In this document: positions 58,013 to 64,000 of the stretch, one piece after another
Layout: each line of letters opens with the position of its first letter
Numbering within the stretch: position 1 is the first letter of the stretch
Assembly (NCBI RefSeq): GCF_023278045.1
Contig: NZ_CP056783.1
Span: 3,009,501 to 3,073,500 of the forward strand
DNA: 64,000 nucleotides
Reading direction: 5' to 3'
Source of the DNA: Flavobacterium sp. K5-23
GTDB taxonomy: Bacteria; Bacteroidota; Bacteroidia; Flavobacteriales; Flavobacteriaceae
Made by a program: the position numbers and the translations under genes
Notes under the pieces: model-generated
The model's database searches: none
What the model was told of the DNA's origin: nothing
Seen by the model: the letters and a program-made list of their open reading frames with translations, nothing else

Positions 58013-58784
58013 TTTGTGCTTCCTTTATAAAAATTTCTGAATGATTCAATCGGGTTAACAGGAATTGTAAATATACATTTCTCAATTCCTCGGTCGTTGC
58101 TTCTACCTCTTCCCATTGCAACCATTCATCAGGAATAAGTGCTACAATTTCTAGAAGTAATTCAGGTGTTAAGAGTTCTTTAAATAAAACATCAGTCTCT
58201 TTTAACAATGCCGCTTGTGGCAATAATACGTGGTCTTTTATCAATGCAAAAGGGCTTTGAGCGTGCTTTTCCCAGTTGCTCCAAGAATGGTGAAAATAAA
58301 GACAAGCACCATGGTCAATTAACCACAATTCTTTTTTCCAAAGCAACATATTGGTGTTTCTAAACGTACGATCGACATTAGTAATAAAAGCATCCAACCA
58401 CACAATTTGCGATGCTAATGCTGGTTCAACTGTTTTTACAACCGGATCAAAATTGATTGCTCCAGATAAAAAATGCAGTGCCAGATTCATTCCTTGACTT
58501 CCTTGCAATAAATCCTGAATTTCCTCATCGGCTTCTGTTCGTCCAAAAGCTTCATCTAGATTTGCATAGACTAACTCGGGCATTTTCAGACCTAAAGCAC
58601 GGGCAATTTCTCCACCAATCAATTCGGCGATTAAGGCTTTGACACCGTGTCCGGCACCTTTGAATTTGAGTACGTATTTGAAGTCATCATCGGCTTCCGC
58701 CAAAGCAGGCAAAGACCCGCCTTCCCGCAAAGGGGTGATGTACCGTGTGACATTTACGGTTCGGAGATTGAGGTTGGTTTTCAT
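57990..58784 (-). CDS. HipA-like kinase family protein
   Basis: 264 residues, shorter than the HipA toxin (about 440) and lacking its N-terminal subdomain. Kinase-like motifs are visible: YVLKFKGAGHG with Lys40, NVDRTFRNTNML with Asp138 and a following Asn (catalytic loop, like the DRHxxN motif of HipA), and LWLIDHGACL with Asp157 (metal-binding Asp). It could phosphorylate a protein or another substrate; HipA itself phosphorylates glutamyl-tRNA synthetase. No HipB-like antitoxin is adjacent. It overlaps the DUF3037 gene by 23 nt. A TAAGTTTG element lies on the minus strand at 58805-58812. Confidence 0.8.
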   Translation of the reverse strand: MKTNLNLRTVNVTRYITPLREGGSLPALAEADDDFKYVLKFKGAGHGVKALIAELIGGEIARALGLKMPELVYANLDEAFGRTEADEEIQDLLQGSQGMNLALHFLSGAINFDPVVKTVEPALASQIVWLDAFITNVDRTFRNTNMLLWKKELWLIDHGACLYFHHSWSNWEKHAQSPFALIKDHVLLPQAALLKETDVLFKELLTPELLLEIVALIPDEWLQWEEVEATTEELRNVYLQFLLTRLNHSEIFIKEAQNAREKLI

Positions 58785-58855
58785 AATCGAAATTTACTGA
58801 GATACAAACTTACAAATAAGTTAAGTCTATTTTACTGGGAGTGTTAAAAATCCTA

Positions 58856-59323
58856 CTACTTACTAGTATAGGTTTTTCCTTTACTTTTTTTTATGGAGAG
58901 AAGTTGCTTGCAATAATAAACATATTCATCTCTTATTTCTATTTTCATTTTTAATGTCACTTTTCTATTATTATCCACTAAATCATGAGAAACGTACGGT
59001 TTTAGAAGTTTATAATCTGACTCATCAAAATACACTATTCTAACTGAATCATTAAACTTTACCCTTACCCATGGAGATTTAATTACTTTATATTTTTTTA
59101 AATTATCAAAATATTTCAAAAAATATAAATCATTATTACTTGGATTATTTATTTGACGCGTACTATCCAAAATCTTTTCCCATTTATCAATACTGCTTTG
59201 ATCAAGATTATAATAATTAAATATTTCGATGGATTTAAATGCTAAATCTCCCTCCATAATTCTATCTTTTGGAGAACAGGAAATAAAAACAAATAGAACA
59301 ATTAGTAGCTTCCATTTTTTCAT
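58856..59323 (-). CDS. Small lipoprotein of unknown function
   Basis: 155 residues. Signal sequence with lipobox FISC near residue 16, followed by [10 protein letters not shown], consistent with a lipoprotein. No family is recognised. The start overlaps the last 4 nt of the upstream nnrD gene, so translation is probably coupled. Its codon and base use look like neighbouring genes. Confidence 0.7.
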   Translation of the reverse strand: MKKWKLLIVLFVFISCSPKDRIMEGDLAFKSIEIFNYYNLDQSSIDKWEKILDSTRQINNPSNNDLYFLKYFDNLKKYKVIKSPWVRVKFNDSVRIVYFDESDYKLLKPYVSHDLVDNNRKVTLKMKIEIRDEYVYYCKQLLSIKKSKGKTYTSK

Positions 59324-60189
59324 ATTAATTCTATTTTTGATTGTATATTTTCTAAACTCAAAAAAGCTCTTCCTAAATACTTTATACTATCCGAAGCAAT
59401 AAAAGAATGATATCCCGTTACAGGCAAAGCGATATCAGCCGTTAATCCGTGAAGATAAACGCCAAGTATTGCAGCATCAAGAGGCTTATACGATTGCGCA
59501 AGTAAACTCGTAATGATACCCGTAAGGACATCACCGCTTCCGGCTGTTGCCAAAGCTGCATTTCCCGTGGTGTTTTCATAAATTGAATCACCTTCTACAA
59601 TATGAGTTGGCGCTCCTTTCATCACTACAATCAAATTGTATTGTTTGGAAAAGGCAATCGCTTTTTGGAATTTATCTTCTTCCGAAGTCCATTTCCCTAT
59701 TAATCGTTCCAGTTCTTTTGGGTGTGGTGTTAGAATAGTTTTGGGAGCCAATAGAGCCAACCATTCTTTGTTATTGGACAATATATTCAAGGCATCAGCA
59801 TCCATAACTAGGGGAACTGTATTTGTTTGAAGGAATTTATGTAATGCTTTTTGGGTTGCGATTTCCTGCCCTATTCCAGGGCCAATTCCGATGGCTTGTG
59901 GCACAATATCGAAAGTTATTTTGGAAAAGAATTTCGCTTTTTCATCTGTCAAAACCATTACTTCCGGAACGGCGATTTGCAAAATTTCATAGCCGCATTT
60001 GGGTATAAATGCAGTTACTAACCCGCAACCGGTTTTAAGAGCCGCTTTGGAGGATAAACATACGGCACCTATTTTACCATAGCTTCCTCCTATCATTAAT
60101 GCATGGCCTTGAACCCCTTTATGGGTATATTTATCTATGGGTTTATACCTTTTTAGGATTTCGTTTTTGTTAATATAAATAGGATTCAT
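59320..60189 (-). CDS. nnrD: ADP-dependent NAD(P)H-hydrate dehydratase
   Basis: 289 residues, YjeF C-terminal (carbohydrate-kinase-like) domain. It repairs hydrated NAD(P)H with ADP or ATP. Motifs: [35 protein letters not shown] near the N-terminus, [18 protein letters not shown] and [19 protein letters not shown]. The NnrE epimerase domain, fused in many bacteria, is absent here and must be encoded elsewhere if present. A TAAATTTG element (minus strand 60215-60222) lies 25 nt upstream, without a matched TTG. The small lipoprotein gene overlaps its end. Confidence 0.93.
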   Translation of the reverse strand: MNPIYINKNEILKRYKPIDKYTHKGVQGHALMIGGSYGKIGAVCLSSKAALKTGCGLVTAFIPKCGYEILQIAVPEVMVLTDEKAKFFSKITFDIVPQAIGIGPGIGQEIATQKALHKFLQTNTVPLVMDADALNILSNNKEWLALLAPKTILTPHPKELERLIGKWTSEEDKFQKAIAFSKQYNLIVVMKGAPTHIVEGDSIYENTTGNAALATAGSGDVLTGIITSLLAQSYKPLDAAILGVYLHGLTADIALPVTGYHSFIASDSIKYLGRAFLSLENIQSKIELI

Positions 60190-60521
60190 AGTAGGAATTA
60201 TTTGTTTAAAATTACAAATTTAAAGTGAAAAGGGTATATAAATTTAAAACGAAATCCCCCAGCCCAGATAGCAATGAAAATCCTTTTCTTTTTTTCCCTT
60301 TAAAATAGGAAAAGATTACTTCACCAAGTTAATAATTTGTTTGGTGTTCAGTGAATTTCGTTTGTATGCATAACTGGAAATCGAAGATTCAACGAAGCTA
60401 AATAGCTCCTGAAAAATTTTAAAATACAGAATCACGAAAACGATTGAATCTGTTTGTATTTGACTTTGTCACTCGAAATAAAATCAATAAATTAGCCACT
60501 TCAAATTTATAAACATACACA
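60190..60521. other. Intergenic stretch with dispersed-repeat fragments
   Basis: Contains pieces that look like degenerate intergenic repeats: CCCAGCCCAGATAGCAATGA, an imperfect dyad AATCCTTTTC...GGAAAAGATT (about 60268-60319), and a 19-mer GAAATCGAAGATTCAACGA at 60377-60395. The 19-mer is the exact reverse complement of 54819-54837. No gene is seen. Confidence 0.55.
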
Positions 60522-61604
60522 ATGAAAAATACTGCACTTACGCACATACACGAAAGTTTGGGAGCAAAAATGCTTCCGTTTGCTGGATACAATATGCCTA
60601 TTTTATATGAAGGGGTGAATGCTGAACATGAAACTGTTAGAAATGCTGTGGGTGTTTTTGATGTTTCGCACATGGGGGAATTCTTGCTTTCGGGACCAAA
60701 TGCTTTGGCTTTGATCCAAAAAGTGACTTCAAATGATGCATCAGTTTTGACTGTTGGTAGAGCGCAATATTCTTGCTTGCCTAATAATGACGGTGGTGTT
60801 GTAGATGATTTGATTATCTATAAAATCAAAGAAGAGCAGTATTTATTAGTTGTAAATGCTTCGAATATTGAAAAAGACTGGAACTGGATTTCATCTCATA
60901 ATGACTTAGGAGTGGATATGAAAGACCTTTCGGAAGATTATTCATTGCTTGCTATTCAAGGGCCAAAAGCGGTTGAAGCGATGCAATCATTGTCTTCAAT
61001 AGATTTGTCTGCTATTAAGTACTACCATTTTGAAGTGGCTGATTTTGCAGGAATCGAGCATGTTATCATCTCTGCAACGGGTTATACCGGTTCAGGAGGT
61101 TTTGAGATATATTGTAAAAATAGCGAAGTGGAGCAAATTTGGACTAAAGTTTTTGAAGCTGGAGCAGCTTTTGGAATTAAACCAATTGGATTAGCGGCAC
61201 GTGATACTTTGCGTTTAGAAATGGGATTCTGTTTGTACGGAAACGACATCAGCGATACTACTTCTCCCCTTGAAGCTGGATTAGGATGGATTACTAAATT
61301 CACAAAAGAGTTTACCAATTCAGAGAACTTGAAAAAACAAAAAGAGGAAGGCGTTACTAGAAAACTGGTAGCTTTTGAAATGCAAGAACGTGCAGTACCA
61401 AGACACGACTACGAAATTGTAGACGGAACTGGAGCAGTAATTGGAATTGTAACATCTGGAACGATGTCTCCTTCCATGAATAAAGGTATTGGATTGGGTT
61501 ATGTAACTGTTGCTAATAGCGCAGTGGACAACGATATCTTCATTAGAATTCGTAAAAATGATGTTCCTGCGAAAGTGGTAAAATTACCTTTCTACAAGAA
61601 ATAA
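60522..61604 (+). CDS. gcvT: Aminomethyltransferase (glycine cleavage T protein)
   Basis: 360 residues. It transfers the methylene group from the aminomethyl-lipoyl H protein to tetrahydrofolate, releasing ammonia. Visible motifs are [36 protein letters not shown] with the conserved GGxxDDxI folate-site acidic residue, [21 protein letters not shown], and [21 protein letters not shown]. The other glycine-cleavage genes are not in the window, as is common in Bacteroidetes. Confidence 0.96.
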   Translation: MKNTALTHIHESLGAKMLPFAGYNMPILYEGVNAEHETVRNAVGVFDVSHMGEFLLSGPNALALIQKVTSNDASVLTVGRAQYSCLPNNDGGVVDDLIIYKIKEEQYLLVVNASNIEKDWNWISSHNDLGVDMKDLSEDYSLLAIQGPKAVEAMQSLSSIDLSAIKYYHFEVADFAGIEHVIISATGYTGSGGFEIYCKNSEVEQIWTKVFEAGAAFGIKPIGLAARDTLRLEMGFCLYGNDISDTTSPLEAGLGWITKFTKEFTNSENLKKQKEEGVTRKLVAFEMQERAVPRHDYEIVDGTGAVIGIVTSGTMSPSMNKGIGLGYVTVANSAVDNDIFIRIRKNDVPAKVVKLPFYKK

Positions 61605-61694
61605 GAGGGTTTTTAGTCAAAAATTATGACTTTATTGGGCTTCTTTTTTAAAAAAATAGCCTAAATTTAAGTGTAATTTATGCCATAAGAACCT

Positions 61695-63725
61695 ATGGGA
61701 AAGTCTGCACTGATATTGTTTTTCACAACATTTTCACTTTTTGCTCAAAATGATGTAAAAACATGTGAAATACTTTCTAAAATAAACACGTTAATTTTAC
61801 GTGAACACATCCAACCTAAACCGATAGACGACAGCCTATCGGTTTTTGTTTTTGATAGCTTTATGGATGAACTCGATCCTTCCCGAAATATTTTCCTTAA
61901 GTCAGAATACGATGGTCTTGTTCAAAAATACCGTAAGCAAATTGATGACAACATTAAAAACAAAAATTGCAGTTTTCTAACGGAAATCATAACTGTATAC
62001 AAAAGCAACTTATTGAGAAATAAGACTGTCTTAGAAAAAATCAACCTAAGTGAAATTGATTTCGAACTAATAGATACAATCCGATTTTACAAAAAACAAT
62101 TTCCTTTTTATATGTTGGAAAATCAAGTAGAGAAAGTATGGACAAAAAAAATAAGATATGAAATATTAGATGATATCGCCTCAACAAGTAAAAATTTAGA
62201 TTCTTTAAAAGTTAATTTTAATGCAATGGCAATTGTTTCTAAAAACGCCATAATACAAAAAGAACTGTGTAAAATAAACACTCTTTTAGAAAGTCCTGCA
62301 TCTTATGATGAAAGTATCTATAATCATTTTTGCCGTTATTTTGACCCTCACACTTCCTATTTTAGTAATGATTCTAAATCCAGTTTTGTTGCTTCTTTAT
62401 CTAATGAACGATTATCATTAGGAATGGTTGTAAATCTTAATGAAAAAAACGAAATTATTATTCACGAATTAGATCCAAAAGGACCTGCTTTCCAAACAGG
62501 AAAAATAAAAAAAGGGGATCAGATTATTTCTATTTCGAATCAGAAAGAAACACTTCAGGTTTCCTGTTCATCCTTAGAGTCTATTTCAAATATGATCCAG
62601 TCAGAAACAAATAAAGAAATTGTTTTGACATTGAAAAGAAATTCAAGTAACTATTTTGAAGTGCCAATTGAAAAAAAAATATTAAAAGACGAGAGCGATT
62701 CGGTTTACAGTTTTATCGTTGAAAAAAACAAAAAAATTGGATATATAAAAATACCGGGGTTTTATGGTGATTTCGAAGGAGAAAGCGGAAAAGGTTGTGC
62801 CGAAGATGTAGCTAAAGAAATATTCAATTTACAAAAAGAGAATGTAAAGGGCTTAGTTATCGACTTAAGTGATAATGGTGGAGGGTCAATGGAAGAAGCC
62901 ATCAAATTAGCAGGGATATTTGTCGACAAAGGGCCTATTTCTATAATTATCGACAACAAACAAACACAAACAATTATAGAGGATCCCTTTTTTGGAATGC
63001 TATACAAAGACCCAATAGTTTTAATGATAAATAGCAGTTCAGCGTCGGCATCTGAGTTTTTTGCCTCGATATTGCAAGATTACAATAGAGCTATATTGGT
63101 AGGCACTCCCACTTTAGGAAAGGCAACTATGCAATCTATTCGTCCATTAGAAGAATATAAAGATGATCATTTTCTTAAAATAACTATTAATAAATTTTAC
63201 AGAATTACTGGAAAAAGCCATCAGAAAACAGGCGTAAATCCTGATGTGTACCTGCCGGAATTCTATGAAAACATTTATCAAAAAGAGAAAGATCAAATCA
63301 CGGCTTTCAAAAATGACAGTATTGAAACCCCTATTTATATCAAACCATATATAAAGCCAAGTTTGATTCAAAAAATAGCACTAAAAAATAATCGAAGAAT
63401 TGATACAATCTCTTATTTTAATGAAATTAAAATAATCAATACTAAATTAAATTCCCTTAATAATAATCCTAAAAGGGAAACAGCAATGACACTAGACTCT
63501 GTTTTCAATGACCAAAAAGCAATTAATAGTTTATTTGAAGAAATCAGTTCTTTTGAAAGTAAAAAACTCGATTTAAACATTTATAATTCAGACCTAACCA
63601 ATTTACATTTGAATTTTAATTTACCCGATAAAGAAAATAATCAGCTACGATTGAAAGCTTTAAAAACAAACCATTACCTAGGTGAAGCGATACAAATATT
63701 AGAAGATTTCATTACATTGAAATAA
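61695..63725 (+). CDS. Carboxy-terminal processing protease, S41 (Prc/Tsp-like)
   Basis: 676 residues with a signal peptide (ending LFAQ near residue 17). Residues ~20-220 are the helical N-terminal domain (DELDPSRNIFLKSEYDGL, YFDPHTSYFSN), ~235-320 a PDZ domain (LGMVVNLNEKNEIIIHELDPKGPAFQTGKIKKGDQIISI), and ~340-550 the S41 catalytic core, with the serine near residue 450 in SSSASASEFFA and the lysine near 476 in TLGKATMQ. It cuts unfolded or tagged proteins from their C-terminus in the periplasm. The Prc-like helical domains and length separate it from small CtpA types. An imperfect promoter (TTG 61636, TAAATTTA 61663, 24-nt spacing) lies upstream. Confidence 0.92.
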   Translation: MGKSALILFFTTFSLFAQNDVKTCEILSKINTLILREHIQPKPIDDSLSVFVFDSFMDELDPSRNIFLKSEYDGLVQKYRKQIDDNIKNKNCSFLTEIITVYKSNLLRNKTVLEKINLSEIDFELIDTIRFYKKQFPFYMLENQVEKVWTKKIRYEILDDIASTSKNLDSLKVNFNAMAIVSKNAIIQKELCKINTLLESPASYDESIYNHFCRYFDPHTSYFSNDSKSSFVASLSNERLSLGMVVNLNEKNEIIIHELDPKGPAFQTGKIKKGDQIISISNQKETLQVSCSSLESISNMIQSETNKEIVLTLKRNSSNYFEVPIEKKILKDESDSVYSFIVEKNKKIGYIKIPGFYGDFEGESGKGCAEDVAKEIFNLQKENVKGLVIDLSDNGGGSMEEAIKLAGIFVDKGPISIIIDNKQTQTIIEDPFFGMLYKDPIVLMINSSSASASEFFASILQDYNRAILVGTPTLGKATMQSIRPLEEYKDDHFLKITINKFYRITGKSHQKTGVNPDVYLPEFYENIYQKEKDQITAFKNDSIETPIYIKPYIKPSLIQKIALKNNRRIDTISYFNEIKIINTKLNSLNNNPKRETAMTLDSVFNDQKAINSLFEEISSFESKKLDLNIYNSDLTNLHLNFNLPDKENNQLRLKALKTNHYLGEAIQILEDFITLK

Positions 63726-63772
63726 AAAATTGAATTATAACTCAAATTCGTTAAAAGAATATAGTTTAATTT

Positions 63773-63802
63773 TTTGTAAAATAACTAATAACTGTATTTT
63801 TG
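63773..63802 (+). promoter_or_regulatory. Promoter of the yebC-family gene
   Basis: TTG at 63774-63776, an 18-nt spacer and TATTTTTG at 63795-63802, a perfect TTG/TAnnTTTG pair 22 nt before the ATG. Confidence 0.8.
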
Positions 63803-63824
63803 CATTACAAAACAATAAATAGAA

Positions 63825-64000
63825 ATGGGAAGAGCATTTGAGTTTAGAAAAGGTAGAAAAATGAAACGTTGGTCAGCAATGGCTAAAGCATTTACTAGAA
63901 TTGGAAAAGATATCGTAATGGCTGTTAAGGAAGGTGGACCAAATCCTGATGCAAATTCAAGATTACGTGCAGTTATCCAAAACTCTAAGGCAGCTAATAT
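63825..64000 (+). CDS. yebC: YebC/PmpR-family protein (5' part, cut by the window end)
   Basis: The first 58 codons are visible: [20 protein letters not shown] followed by [18 protein letters not shown] and [17 protein letters not shown]. This is the N-terminal domain of the YebC/TACO1 family, long annotated as a transcription regulator and more recently linked to translation. The gene runs off the right edge. The start is supported by the promoter 22 nt upstream. Confidence 0.9.
   Translation, partial: MGRAFEFRKGRKMKRWSAMAKAFTRIGKDIVMAVKEGGPNPDANSRLRAVIQNSKAAN

Noticed and set aside
57990..58784. HipA-like gene as a classical HipBA toxin-antitoxin module
   Set aside because: The protein is far shorter than HipA and no HipB-like helix-turn-helix gene is adjacent; DUF3037 is not a known antitoxin.

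Overview
The window looks like chromosomal DNA from a Flavobacterium-like member of the Bacteroidetes. It is very AT-rich. Several promoters fit the flavobacterial pattern TTG-N17-23-TAnnTTTG (thr leader, thiolase, tRNA operon, clpC, yebC). Ribosome binding sites are weak. Gene families include a type IX secretion (T9SS) cargo, DUF4159, TamB and pappalysin-like lipoproteins. Only sequence inspection was used, so the genus is an inference.

Layout. 1-3.5 kb: the end of an unidentified probable membrane protein, a BadF/NAG-kinase-like gene, then gapA and pfkA. 3.8-8.3 kb: a very long tamB-like gene with no ordinary start codon. 8.4-10.9 kb: tsaD, rsmE and a DUF4159 gene. 10.9-21.2 kb: a tandem array of six intact and one decayed M43 (pappalysin-like) zinc metalloprotease lipoprotein genes, separated by long AT-rich spacers. 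21.3-24.9 kb: an AI-2E-type permease, a THUMP-like methyltransferase, a small exported protein and a VanX-like dipeptidase. 24.9-29.9 kb: a 1665-residue LamG/T9SS surface protein. 30.2-30.7 kb: a three-tRNA operon (Ser-Pro-Arg) with promoter and terminator. 30.9-44.8 kb: thiolase, an NlpC/P60 peptidase, a TPR protein with gyrA, clpC, a fused zinc-protease/RimK ligase, a DUF47-PiT phosphate transporter pair and hutH.

45.2-50.3 kb: the threonine operon thrABC, preceded by a previously unlisted Thr-rich leader peptide that implies transcription attenuation. 50.4-54.3 kb: a periplasmic binding protein and a hybrid histidine kinase, probably one sensory unit. 54.4-55.2 kb: a glycoside hydrolase remnant cut off by a composite noncoding repeat with palindromes. 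55.2-60.2 kb: a SYLF protein, an orphan cysteine-peptidase-like protein, a GNAT enzyme, a HipA-like kinase/DUF3037 overlapping pair, a small lipoprotein and nnrD. 60.5-64 kb: gcvT, a Prc-type S41 protease and the start of a yebC-family gene.

Most of the window is ordinary housekeeping sequence. The parts most worth following up are the metalloprotease array with its shared upstream block and dying copy, the Thr leader peptide, the HipA-like/DUF3037 pair, the binding-protein/hybrid-kinase pair, and the repeat block at 54.8-55.2 kb.
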